This document shows positions 10,527 through 21,050 of a stretch of 64,000 nucleotides of DNA, piece after piece (position 1 is the first letter of the stretch; each line of letters starts with the position of its first letter). Made by a program: the position numbers and the translations under genes. Location of the stretch: positions 310,001-374,000 of the forward strand of contig WFMF01000037.1 of the NCBI GenBank assembly GCA_011033025.1. The letters run 5' to 3'. The notes beneath the pieces were generated by a model that saw only the letters and a program-made list of their open reading frames with translations, was not told the DNA's origin and did not search any database. The stretch comes from Beroe forskalii. Taxonomy: Eukaryota; Ctenophora; Nuda; Beroida; Beroidae.

Positions 10527-11228
10527 ATGAACACAATTCTTGACGAAGTAAAAGAAAACAACAAGAAAATATCGGAACTAAAGGAAAGTCTCGAGAACCA
10601 GTCTGAGAAGGTATGCACAGAAGCAAAGAAGGTTTCGTCCTATGCCGAAATACTAAAGAAGTCAACCGAAACAAAGGTAGAGACTTGCAAGCAACCACAG
10701 AAGTTTGCAAAGCAAATGGTTGTGGAGATGAAAGCTTCCAGCCGAAGGAAAAACCTGATCTTCTACGGAATTCCAGGAATTGTTGATAAGGAAAAACGCA
10801 ACTTTGACTACAGTAGTGGTATCGAAGATGTCTTGACTGAGTTAGGGAACCAAGTTGGTTTTTCTTTAAAACCTAATTATATCGAACTACTGAAGAAATC
10901 AGATGAGAGCTATTACTCAAAGAAGATCAATCGAGCTACCTGTACACTTCGTGTGCAGTTCCAGAGTGAAGAAATAGCAGCGAAGATTCTGAAGAGTGCT
11001 AAGGGTCTGAGATATACTTCCTTCAGTAAAGTATATATTGCCCCTGATAGAACTATTGAGGAACGCAATGCGAGGGCTAAACTTGTTGAACAATTAAAAA
11101 TAAAGATCACCTTCCAGCCATCAACAAAATGGGCCATCCGAAGGGGTGAAGTTGTTGACTGTGGTCCAATAAATGGACCAATTGCTCCAGTAGTAGAGAA
11201 CACAAACAACGACTCGGACTCTGAGTAG
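10527..11228 (+). CDS. Second intact LINE ORF1-like RRM protein, divergent
   Basis: ATG 10527 gives 233 aa. A short coiled coil (residues 1-30, MNTILDEVKENNKKISELKE) is followed by a linker with SSYAEILKKS, then an RRM-like domain from about 70 (SSRRKNLIFYGIPG ... ATCTLRVQFQSEEIAAKIL). The C-terminal domain holds KVYIAPDRTIEERNARAKLVEQLK and ends in an acidic tail (NNDSDSE). It has the same architecture as the 9290-10186 protein but little identity, so it comes from a different lineage. The motif (Y/F)xxPDRx(4)R is shared by all copies here. No ORF2 follows. Confidence 0.75.
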   Translation: MNTILDEVKENNKKISELKESLENQSEKVCTEAKKVSSYAEILKKSTETKVETCKQPQKFAKQMVVEMKASSRRKNLIFYGIPGIVDKEKRNFDYSSGIEDVLTELGNQVGFSLKPNYIELLKKSDESYYSKKINRATCTLRVQFQSEEIAAKILKSAKGLRYTSFSKVYIAPDRTIEERNARAKLVEQLKIKITFQPSTKWAIRRGEVVDCGPINGPIAPVVENTNNDSDSE

Positions 11229-11505
11229 CAAGTATGACTTATGAGGAGTCAACTGTCACTAATGAATACGAACTCTGAATTTTACTTAATTTTATCAAAG
11301 TGTTGAATTTAAGCGGGTCTTAGGGATTCTTTTTTGAATATGTGAGTTCCCGGAGGGGAAAATCTTATTATTATTATTATTACTAGTCGGTTCCCGTCCT
11401 ACGGACGGCGAATGATGGCAGCCGCATGAGCTAACGGCCACATGTCCCTTTGACAGTGATTTAACCGTGCGAGTTTAGAGGGGAAATTTGAAACTTTAAT
11501 TTCTG
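11229..11505. other. Spacer with an ACTAG-type hairpin repeat start
   Basis: After a TTA microsatellite (about 11370-11382) comes ACTAGTCGGTTCCCGTCC followed by its partial complement. The layout resembles the ACTAGCAGGCCCG-type heads seen at 20598, 22201 and 40120, suggesting the start of a related non-autonomous element that then carries the 133-bp tandem array. Confidence 0.45.
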
Positions 11506-12070
11506 CGAAAAAAAAGCTTCCCACGCCCCCAACGGTAACCCAATATTGCCGACAATATTCTAAAAACCTTAACTCATCATAAGCAACTCCACAGCGAAGG
11601 AATTTTGAAAAAATTCGAAAATCTATTTTTTTGCGAAAAAAGGGCGTGGCCTCCCACGCCCCTTAGGGTGACCCAATAATTCGGACAAAATTCTCAAAAC
11701 TTTTATTCATCATAAGCAACTTGATGGCGAAGGAATTTTGAAAAAATTCGAAAGTTTAATTTTTGCGAAAAAAAGGGCGTGGCCTCCCACGCTCCTCAGA
11801 GTGACCCAATAATTCGGACAAAATTCTCAAAATTGTTATTCATCATAAGCAACTTGATGGCGAAAGAATTTTGAAAAAATTCGAAAGTTTAATTTTTGCG
11901 AAAAAAAGGGCGTGGCCTCCCACGCCCCTTAGGGTGACCCAATAATTCGGACAAAATTCTCAAAATTTTTATTCATCATAAGCAACTCAATGGCGAAAGA
12001 ATTTTGGAAAAATTCGAAACTTTAATTTTTGCGGAAAAAAGGGCGTGGCCCACCACGCCCCTCAGGGTGG
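11506..12070. repeat. 133-bp tandem repeat, about 4 units
   Basis: The marker AGGGCGTGGCC recurs at about 11641, 11774, 11907 and 12040, giving a constant 133-bp period. Each unit holds CCCACGCCCC, GTGACCCAATAATTCGGAC, TTCATCATAAGCAACT and an AT-rich end. An earlier, more divergent unit starts near 11506. Confidence 0.9.
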
Positions 12071-12183
12071 CCGAAAAAATCTCATACTATTTTTCTGATT
12101 TATTATAAAGTTTTTGCAACACGATGAAAAAAGAATTTTGTTGCCTTCTTGAATTCTGTATCGTTACCCAACCATATATATAT

Positions 12184-12794
12184 ATATGGATAGCCAAAAA
12201 CAATTGAAAATTGTTTGGGTTACGCAGCCACTCCAGTACGTAAAATTATACGATTAAAACTATTGATATGAGTTTAAATCGCAGCCTGCCCGTGGCGGTG
12301 TGCTTTGGTTACTAAGAAATAAGCAGAATTAACATTCATCAACTCACTGCCGTTTGAATCTCCTTCAATTATTACTAATTAAGCATGAGTGGACGCGTAA
12401 AGAAAGTACCTATAATTTCTAGCATTCTTTGAAGTGTGTTTTCACGTGAAAAAGTTTGAACTTTGAAGGCATGCTGAAATTAATCGTACGTTCATCCCTA
12501 TTTGATGATTGAAATTGTCATCTTTTAGCGACTTTGAGGGCGATTGCAATGTGAAAAATGAGTCCACTACTTTAATAATGCCGTTCCACATGAATGAAGT
12601 AGAACTTTGTTACGGGTGTACTGTGTAATAAGGTCACATCATATGCGTGACCAAGATATTTCTTAGTAACCAAAGCACACCGCCACGGGCAGGCTGCGAT
12701 TTAAACTCATATCAATAGTTTTAATCGTATAATTTTACGTACTGGAGTGGCTGCGTAACCCAAACAATTTTCAATTGTTTTTGGCTATCCATAT
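12184..12794. mobile_element. MITE with perfect 137-bp terminal inverted repeats
   Basis: Positions 12184-12320 and 12658-12794 are exact reverse complements over 137 bp. The ends read ATATGGATAGCC. The ~337-bp core has no coding capacity. Since the left end abuts a TA repeat, the target duplication (TA or ATAT) cannot be determined. Absence of any mismatch between arms means a young insertion or arm homogenisation. Confidence 0.9.
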
Positions 12795-12879
12795 CACCCT
12801 TTTTTGGCATAAAACCTACGACAATCAGTTCAAGTTGTGATAATTGCTACTGCCAAGAACTTTCATGCACTAAACGTGA

Positions 12880-14585
12880 GAATTACGTCGCTATCATTTT
12901 TACTTTTTGAGTTATATGCGATAATTACACTAATTGGCCAATTAACCAATTAAGCGGCGGGCAACCGGAACTTAGATTAAAAGAATAAATCATAATTTCG
13001 AGGTAAGTTACTGATGCCGTAGAAATTAAGTCGCTATCATTCTTACTTTTTGAGTTATAGGCGATAATTACTTTAATTGGCCAATTAACTAATCAAGCAG
13101 TGGGCAATCGGAACTTAGATTAAAAGAATAAATCATAATTTCTACGTAAGTTACTGATGCCGTAAAAATTAAGTCGATATCATTCTTACTTTTTCAGTTA
13201 CAGGCGATAATTACTTTAATTGGCCAATTAACTAATTAAGCGGCGGGCAACTGGTACTTAAATAAGACGTACAAATCGTAATTTTGACTTTAGTTAGTGA
13301 TGCCGTTGGAATTAAGTCGCTATCATTCTTACTTTTTGAGTTATGGGCGATAATTACCTTAATTGGCAAATTAATTAATTAAGCGGTTAGCAACCGGTAC
13401 TTAAATTAAACGAATAAATCGTAATTTTGACGTAAGTTAATGATGTTTTTGGAATTCAGGCGCTATCATTTCTACTTTTTGAGTTATACGCGATAATTAC
13501 TTTAATTGGCCAATTAACCAATTAAGGAATTATCATTTTAAAATGTAATATGGCCTAGTGCACGCACACTATTCTGAAGTTTCATATACCGTTTAGATTA
13601 TAATTCTATCTTTTATAGTTCTCGAGAACACTCAAACACAATTTTTAACATCGAGTCGGGTCGGGTCGGGTCGTAGTCCATGTTCTAATTTTTGATAAAA
13701 TAGCGTTTTTTTGATAATTTATTGTGAGGAAACGACGCGGTCGATTTTCATGAATAATTACCTTAATTGGCAAATTAATTAATTAAGCGGTTAGCAACCG
13801 GTACTTAAATTAAACGAATAAATCGTAATTTTGACGTAAGTTAATGATGTTTTTGGAATTCAGGCGCTATCATTCTTACGTTTTGAGTTATAGGCGATAA
13901 TTACTTTAATTGGCCAATTAACTAATTAAGCAGTTAGCAACCAGTAATTAAATTAAGCGAATAAATCGTAATTTCGACGAAAGTTACTGATGCCGTTTGA
14001 ATTAAGTCGCTATCATTCTTACTTTTTGAGTTATATGCGATAATTACTTTAATTGGCCAATTACCTAATTAAGCGGCGGTCAACCAGTACTTCAATAAGA
14101 CGTACAAATCGTAATTTTGGATTAAGTTACTGATGCCGTTAGAATTAAGTCGCTATCATACTTACATTTTGAGTTATAGGCGATAATCACTTTAATTGGC
14201 CAATTAACTAATTAAGCGGTTGGTAACCGGTACTTAAATGAAACGAATTAATCGTAGTTTCGACGTAAGTTAATAATGCCGTTGGAAGTGAGACGTTATC
14301 ATTTTTACTTTTTGAGATATACGCGATAATTACTTTAATTGGCTAATTAACCAATTAAGGAATTGTCATTTTAAAATTTCATATAGCCTAATGCACGCAC
14401 ATCATTCTGAAGTTTCATATGCCGTTGAGATTATAATTGTATCTTTTATAGTTCTCGAGAACACTCAAACACAATTTTTATCATCGAGTCGGGTCGTGGT
14501 CCATCTTCTAATTTTTGATAAGTTGATAAAATAGCGTTTTTTTGATAATTTATTGTGAGAAAACGACGCGGTCGATTTTCATGAA
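12880..14585. repeat. ~145-bp satellite arranged as a higher-order repeat
   Basis: The marker CTATCATTCTTACTTTTTGAG recurs about every 140-149 bp (near 12890, 13030, 13170, 13317, 13461, then 13868, 14010, 14153, 14295). Units share TTAATTGGCCAATTAACTA and AACCGGTACTTAAAT. The monomer runs are punctuated twice by the same ~225-bp non-monomer segment (about 13527-13752 and 14360-14583) containing GAGTCGGGTCG and GAAAACGACGCGG. The whole is thus two copies of a ~830-bp higher-order unit. Confidence 0.85.
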
Positions 14586-14699
14586 ATTTTCAGGGTTTGT
14601 TATTCGTGTGGACGACTATGTCTGTACAAATTTTCGCGACAAACGGATCAAATTAACAGGTTGAAAACACGACTCGAAAATCGCGATTTTCGCAATTCA

Positions 14700-15106
14700 T
14701 TGTATTTTTATATAATAGGCGCTGGCAAACGTATTTTTCAATACTTGAAAAACGGTTCCGCTACCACTTTTAGTACTTCATGCTGGTACTACTGGCTTGT
14801 TTGAACTGTCTGGCCAGCAGTCCCGGCCCTTCGGGCCGGGACTGCTGGCCTGTTCGCTGCCTCGGCCCTTCGGGCAGATGGCATCGGACAGCATCAGATG
14901 CTCTCGGGCAGGATCCCCGGGATGCTTCGGGCCGGGGATGCTAACATCTCCCGAAGGGCTCGGCCCTTCGGGCCGAGGGCATCGCCTCCGGCAGATGCCC
15001 TCAGCCACGTGTTTTTTTCCGTGGCTGCGGGCGCTTGCCAGCGCCCTGATATATTAACAACACGCATTATATATAGTAGGTAAGATTATTATTACAAGAA
15101 CTTGTG
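14700..15106 (-). repeat. GC-rich, TTCG-hairpin-rich repeat (family shared with 22201-22370)
   Basis: Contains many perfect hairpins with CCTTCGGG-type loops; the best has 18-bp arms (GGCCAGCAGTCCCGGCCC, loop TTC, at about 14811-14849). The segment at 15030-15053 (GGGCGCTTGCCAGCGCCC) with flanking TATATTA is the reverse complement of the start of the repeat near 22280-22340, and CAGATGCCCTC / GAGGGCATCTG are also shared. It is therefore a copy in opposite orientation. No protein function is likely despite open frames on both strands. Confidence 0.7.
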
Positions 15107-15257
15107 TGGAACTCGATTCAGCCGAGTTTTCATATCACCAGACAGAACTCTTGAAGGAAGGGAGTTGAGGAAGCGTCTCGTTTCTCAGCTGCGAGAGAAG
15201 GTGAGGAGTGATCCCGGACACTATCATTACATACGCAATGGTACAGTGTTGTTATAA
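15107..15257 (+). pseudogene. C-terminal fragment of an ORF1-like protein
   Basis: One frame reads into FSRVFISPDRTLEGRELRKR and ends at TAA 15255-15257 after YIRNGTVLL. It has the (V/F)(F/Y)(I/L)(S/A)PDR signature and the C-terminal domain of the three ORF1-like proteins upstream, but no N-terminus or RRM. It starts immediately after the hairpin-rich repeat. It fits well as the missing end of the copy truncated near 8704, which would make most of 8.7-15.1 kb inserted material; it could also come from another copy. Confidence 0.7.
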
Positions 15258-16340
15258 GCTTTGATTTGGGTTGAACAAGGAAAAGACACGTATGCCTAAA
15301 CATAATATTATCTTATTTCTAGTTATCACATATTATACACCTTCATTCATATTCTCATCACAAGGTAAAGAAGTTAAGAGAGTGAGTAAGGTTTGACCGA
15401 GAGGTGCGCTGCTATGCGCCTATGCGCATAGTTCAAATTTCCAAAGGACAACCTTATATCATGCCCCAGAGGCCTTTGAGACTATTTTAAAGATGGGAGC
15501 CTCAAAAAATCACTTAATTGGCTGGGAAAAATTCATTTTTTGAGCTCAAAATCCTTTTGAGAGAAGTTAGATGGTCAAGTAAACTAGAATTCCTCCAAGT
15601 TTGGTGGTCGGGGCACTTTCCTAGCACGTACAATAGTCAAAAACGTCGTTTTTTGCTGAAAACTTAAATGCCGATTTGAAAATTTTAGTCATCTCGGTTA
15701 TGGCTCATATTCGGGTAATTTTCATATTTTTATATACCTAACACGACTACATAGGCGGCAAGATGGCACCAGCTGAAAATTTTTTTCTGTGTCCCCTTAA
15801 ATGGTCTTCAAGTCGGCGTAGAATTAAGAGATTTCTCACGCCTCACTGCTACAGCAATACGTGCAATGTGCATTGTAGCGCGACCAAGGATCAGTAGTTA
15901 GTCATCTTTATGATGTCATCATCTGCGCATATGGAGTCATCTTGTAGTCTCTCCTCCGTCTTCTGTATCATTTATGACGTCCCCTTGATATATCTTTTAT
16001 CTCCTATGACGTCACTAGCTTCAATGCCACCAGTTCCCCGGGTCATCACCTGCTGCTCATCATCACTGCTAAATTCGGATCATTTATTGAACATTACGTT
16101 TCAGAGTGTTTGGTTTCGTATTGTCATCGTGTTCATTGTAAACTTTCATTATTATTAACTGTTCCAATTTTCTTATACTTCTATTAATTATGTTTCTTTT
16201 TCTGCCCTGATTATACAGAAACCATTCCGTGGTCACACATTTGAGTAAACTTTTTGGATTCTGAAAGCTCTGAAACCATCCTAACCCACCCGAAACCACT
16301 GAATTAACGGAGTCCACCCATTCAACCCGACTACCCATCC
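15258..16340. other. Intergenic sequence, no gene seen
   Basis: No recognisable coding or RNA gene. At about 16262-16336 there is a C-rich run (AACCCACCCGAAACCACT) that is the complementary-strand form of the G-rich minisatellite found at 18.0 kb. Confidence 0.5.
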
Positions 16341-17132
16341 CATAGCTTCATCCCCCCCCTAAGAAAAGGGGGGGGATGAAGATTTTGTGTCAGATAAGGT
16401 AGGTGGGGGGTTGCCCTAATTTCAATGATTCTGGGGGGACTTGGACTGGAGGGGGGAGTGAAAATATTCAGGGGGGGGATTGGGATCTGGCAGAAGAATT
16501 TCAAAATTTGAGATGAAAATCTATTTCCGTGAGAAATATTTTTTCTCCGACCCTCTGATATGGGGCTGCGCCCCCAGACCCCCGCCATCTTTTGCAAGAC
16601 TGCCAAATTACTACAGTACTTCAATTCTCTGCCATTTTCAAGTGATATCAACTTAACTGTTGTGTTTCTATGTTCTAATATTGTGTTGACAATATCCCTG
16701 AGACTTGCTTTCATGCCATGATTCCCTTACAAGTGTCACTTCATAGCTTTAATTATATTCAAGGATTAATTAACAATTTACATTAAAATTAAACTTCATT
16801 ACCATTTCTGTCATTAGACGTATTATATGTTAAAACTCAAAATTAACTAAATTTCTTGTCTGACTTGCGGTGTCAGCCACATTTTATAGTTTACATACTT
16901 TCATCTTGTCATTAAGTTTCATGTTTCGATTGATTCTATTGAACACATTTCAATGGACATATCTTAGAAAAATTTTCCAAGTTTTTGGTGGGGGGTTGGT
17001 CGAAGTTTTGAAATTCAGGGGGCGGGTGCCCAAAAGGGGGGGATTGAGGATTTTGAAAATTCAGGGGGGAGGTTTTGTCAAGGGGGGAGTTGAAAAATTC
17101 AGGGGGGGGATTGGACCCAGGATGAAGCTATG
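16341..17132. mobile_element. Non-autonomous DNA transposon, 13-bp TIR, 7-bp TSD
   Basis: Ends are exact 13-bp inverted repeats (CATAGCTTCATCC). The flanks carry the same heptamer CCCATCC at 16334-16340 and 17133-17139, a target-site duplication. The 792-bp body has no transposase and is marked by G-runs associated with ATTCAGGGGGGG near both ends. A 7-8-bp duplication would suit hAT- or MULE/P-type elements, but the ends do not identify one. Confidence 0.75.
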
Positions 17133-17328
17133 CCCATCCGATAATCTAAAGATAGCTATCATGAACTACATTCATATTTATTGCGTACCATCTCACGCCT
17201 CTTTTTTGAATCTTGCTCTCCGAAACTTCCCTTTTGCCCTGTTTATGTTCCAATTTGCCATCCTTTTTCAGGCCTCAAGATATATACCTATCAAAAACGA
17301 CCATTTGGGATCCCTTGTGAAAATAATC

Positions 17329-17852
17329 TGAGGGAGCTGTCACATATTACGTCATCACTATACGGGGGGAGGGGGTTTTCAAATGCTTACAGGTAAGGGC
17401 AGGGGGAGGGAGGGGGTTTGGGGTTTGTTGACGTCAGCAAAAATTTTAAATTTTTGAAATCTTTAGGGTAGTAGGGTATGATTTCTAAAGTTTTTCGGAG
17501 TACCTATTTCATTTCTGCAATATGACTATATTTCCAACTAACTGGACACGTGACAGGCCATATTTAATGATTAAATGAGGTTCGTCTATAGCAATAAGAA
17601 GCAAATGTTGCTTGTTTTTAACGAATTTAACAATATGAATCACACCACACGTTTATGACTGATATTTCATGTCTGTTGTTTCGATTCGAAATAACCAAAA
17701 TTTGTTTTGAAAAAGGAGGGGTTTTGGCCACAGCTGACGTAAGCATGGGGGAGGGGTCTGAAGCCAATGATGACATAATATGCTGACAGACGGAGGGGAG
17801 GGGGTTAAAAATGGGGAAAATGGTGACGTAATGTGTGACGGCTCCCTTATCT
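17329..17852. mobile_element. MITE with GGGAGCTGTCACA-type inverted repeats
   Basis: The left end (GGGAGCTGTCACATATTACG at ~17332) matches the complement of the right end (GTAATGTGTGACGGCTCCC at ~17834) over ~25 bp with a few mismatches. Both ends are followed inward by G-runs (GGGGGAGGGGG) and TGACGT motifs. It is ~0.5 kb and non-coding. The left/right flanks do not show a clear target duplication. Confidence 0.65.
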
Positions 17853-17929
17853 AAGCTAAGTATCAACCACTATCTTGGAGTCCAAAAATTTCCCTCGCTC
17901 CAAACGGATTTCAGGGGTCAGCAGCTACC

Positions 17930-18662
17930 CCTGATCCGAAACCACCCAACCCAACCGAACCCACCCAACCCACCCGAAACCACCTGACACGCCTGTAACC
18001 ACCCAACACGCCCAAACATGTCTTCAGAGCGGTTTTGGATAGCTTCAAGTGGGTTGGGTGGTTTCGGATGGTCTGGGTGGTTTCGGGTTCAGGTGGGTCG
18101 GGTGGTTTTTGGTGGGTTGGATGCTTTCGGGTGGGTTGGGTGGTTTTGGGTGGTTTTGGGTGGTTTGAGTGGTTACGGTAAGATTTGGTGGTTTCAGGTG
18201 GGTTGGGTGGTTTCGGGTGGGTTGGGTGGTCTCGGTGGGTTGGGTGGTTTCGGGTGGGTTGGGTGGTTTCGGATGGGTTGGGTGGTTTCGGGTGGGTTGG
18301 GTGGTTTCGGTAGATTGGGTGGTTTCGGGTCGTTCCACCTTTTAGTAAAATTGTGGCTCGTTTCGGGCTGGGTTCGGGCTGGGTTCGTATTTTTCACAAA
18401 ATATTTTAGTAAAAACAATTTTTTTGGGTGGTTTCGGGTGGGTTGGGTGGGTTGGGTGGTTTCGGGTGGGTTGGGTGGTTTCGGGTGGGTTGGGTGGTTT
18501 TGGGTGGGTTGGGTGGTTTCGGGTGGGTTGGGTGGTTTTGGGTGGTTTCAGGTGGTTTCGGGTGGTTTCGGGTGGTTTCGGAGCTATATTGGGTGGTTTC
18601 GGGGGTGGTTTCGGGTGGGTTGGGTGGATTCGGGTGGGTTGGGTGGATTCGGGTGGTTCCAC
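17930..18662. repeat. G-rich minisatellite (GGGTGGGTTGGGTGGTTTC)n with inverted arm
   Basis: From about 18048 to 18660 runs a ~19-bp G-rich unit with frequent 10-bp sub-units (GGGTGGTTTC). It is interrupted at 18330-18425 by unique sequence. At 17937-18016 the complementary C-rich version precedes it, so the two could pair. Open frames on both strands across this block are repeat artefacts. The strand has many closely spaced G-triplets and could form G-quadruplexes. Confidence 0.85.
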
Positions 18663-18671
18663 CTTTTAGTA

Positions 18672-18896
18672 TCAACTTTTAGAGAACGACGCCAAAAGCG
18701 AAATAGGCCTGTAGTTTCCAACACTAGTTTTCGATCCTTCTTTGAATATAGGTACCACCCTTGCCGTTTTCAGCTGCTCTGGGAAAACACCCTCGTCAAA
18801 TGATTTGTTTATAACCTTCGAAAGCGCCGCTGTGTAAGACCTGGACTCGTTAGCTAATTTAAGCGACGTGAACACCAAGTCTATGAATAAGTTCAA
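18672..18896 (-). pseudogene. Non-LTR reverse-transcriptase fragment
   Basis: The minus-strand frame contains INKSFDEGVFPEQLKTARVV, followed by PIFKEGSKTSVGNYRPISLL. This is the hallmark start of the LINE reverse-transcriptase domain (Jockey/CR1/RTE type), where YRPISLL is nearly invariant. Only ~75 codons remain. The downstream fingers/palm are cut off where the G-rich minisatellite begins. Confidence 0.85.
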
Positions 18897-20597
18897 GGAT
18901 ACATACTTACTTACTTGTTTACTTAAAAAGAAACGTATCTTGAATCATGATATTATAACTCTAGCTATATTAATAACTCGTCGAGAATTTCTCAAAAGCT
19001 GGCAAACTCTGTGATATTGTGAGCAGTGTTGCCCCCACTGTGCCGTGAAAAGGTTACCAAAGCTGGGGTTCTATTATTCTAGCATAATAACTTGTAGGCT
19101 CCTGAGATCCCCGGTTCTTGACGGCTCAATCACTTCCTTTCAAGGAATAAGAATAGTAACTGTGCGGAAATCCTCAGTTTGCATGAAACATTGAGAACCC
19201 CTGACTCCAGTACGCTTATCTTAACTCCACCTCCTCCCCCCTCCCTGACTCCAGTACGCTTATCTTAACTCCACCTCCTCCTCCCCCCCTGACTCCAGTA
19301 CGCTTATCTTAACTCCACCTCCTCCTCCCCCCCCTCCTCCCCTCCCCCTCCCTTTGTACTCAACCACTGCAGGTTCATATCCCTGCGATCAGCCGAAATC
19401 TCCCTAATTCTGTCTTTCTAGCTGAAATTTAGTCTCCTCTCCTCCCCTTTAGTCCTCGTGTCAATGACACAATGACACTTATCATGTGATTGATGTATTG
19501 TGATAAATGTCGTCCTAATATGAGAATAAAATAATTATCCTCACTTAACGAGCCCCCACATAATATCAGCCTCTCATGCTTTGTAAACCGTTCCTACAAA
19601 ATATAATACTTATATATGACTAAGTGAGCCTGTACGTCCTACACATAACATAAATACATAATATTATATATGACTATTGACTTTGCCGAGTTTATCACTG
19701 TCTTTGTCATGATCTAAAATAGTAAAATGATCGATAAATAAAGTACTAATTAGAGTGGCTCATTTTTCGATCCGTTGTCCTTGGTCTGTGAAAGGCGCGT
19801 TAGGCTTTAGAACTAAGTCACACTATATCCGAAGGTTTTAAACTATTGAAGACATTCACACTACCTATATTTTTATATACTTATAAACTCTTCAAAACCG
19901 AGACGGTTGTCGTAGTAACCCCCTGCTGATTTGGTGTCGTCGGTCCATTTTTTGGGTTTGAACCAACATAACTAAACCTCACGCAGTCCGAAACAATGTT
20001 ATTTTAACTTGGAATTATCAAAAGTGACTTTTACTCAGTCCTACAAATTGTGTACGTGATCTCACGTGCTGAAATGTAGCACCTAGATCTAATTTCACGT
20101 GCATTAGTCGTATTTAACCTCATTTCAACAAAATCAATAAAAATCCCGTGTAAATATCAATTTCTTTCAATCCCCTTATTTCTACAAAACGTCCACGTGA
20201 ATTCACTATTTCATCGTATATATCCCACATTACTAGTTCACCATCGTATCACAGAATAGGGCTACAGTACAATTTTTCGTCATTAACATAATTTCAACCA
20301 TTTTGCGGCTCAATGGCCCAATAATCCATATGATTTTTTGAAAGCTCTTTAAATATGCTAAAAATCGTTCTGACAAATCAGTGAGCTATCTCCTTTCCTT
20401 CTTGATGAAAAATGCGCTCGAAAATGGATTATTTTCGCTAAAAAAAGCAAGAAAACTTCGCTAAGTTGATGACGTCATAATGACGTCACCAGAACTTTTT
20501 TATAGCCTATTACATTTTCCCATCTTAGATCAACAGAACCTGACCTCGATCATGTCTTGAGATCTCATCGTTTTAAATTGGGTCCCAATTATCTTAT
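18897..20597. other. Intergenic sequence with a short tandem repeat
   Basis: No gene recognised. A ~50-bp unit (TGACTCCAGTACGCTTATC followed by a CT-rich tail) occurs three times at about 19203-19340. The rest is AT-rich unique sequence. Confidence 0.5.
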
Positions 20598-21050
20598 ACT
20601 AGCAGGCCCGTTCGGCACTGCTACGCAGTGTCTCGTCCGCAAGTTTCGAACCTATGCAGTTCAAATTAATGAAAAACTTTTTACCGCATCGAAAAATCCG
20701 AATCAGAACCAAAGTTATTCAGGGAAATAGCGTAATAAAACCAACAACGCAAGAAATAAAATTCACACACTTCACATATTACCATAGCAACGCAAGCACT
20801 TTCCGCACTCTGCACGTGCATGCCGACACAAACCCATACACACATCGACACAGTGCCCATACACGGTTTTCCATTCTAATCTATGATGCCGACACAGAGT
20901 CCCACACACACGCCGACACGAATCCCATACACACATCGACACAGTGCCCATACACACGGTTTTACCATTCTAATGTATGATGCCGACACAGAGTCCCACA
21001 CACACGCCGACACGAATCACAAACACTCACTTTACCTTATACTCTTATAT
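20598..21050. mobile_element. ACTAGCAGGCCCG-headed element with internal ~100-bp tandem repeat
   Basis: Begins ACTAGCAGGCCCGTTCGGCA with a CTGCTACGCAG hairpin. It carries about two copies of a ~100-bp unit (GATGCCGACACAGAGTCCCA, ACACATCGACACAGTGCCC) between 20815 and 21020, and ends near TTATATTAAAG, where a second similar head (ACTAGAAGGCCCGTTGGGCC) begins at 21056. Family membership is inferred from the shared head; the transposition type is unknown. Confidence 0.5.

Noticed and set aside
14811..14849. Rho-independent-type terminator (strong GC hairpin)
   Set aside because: The window is eukaryotic, no T-run follows, and the same hairpins occur as a dispersed repeat.
18018..18803. Gly/Trp/Val-rich frame on plus and Pro/Thr-rich frames on minus
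   Set aside because: All come from the G-rich minisatellite.
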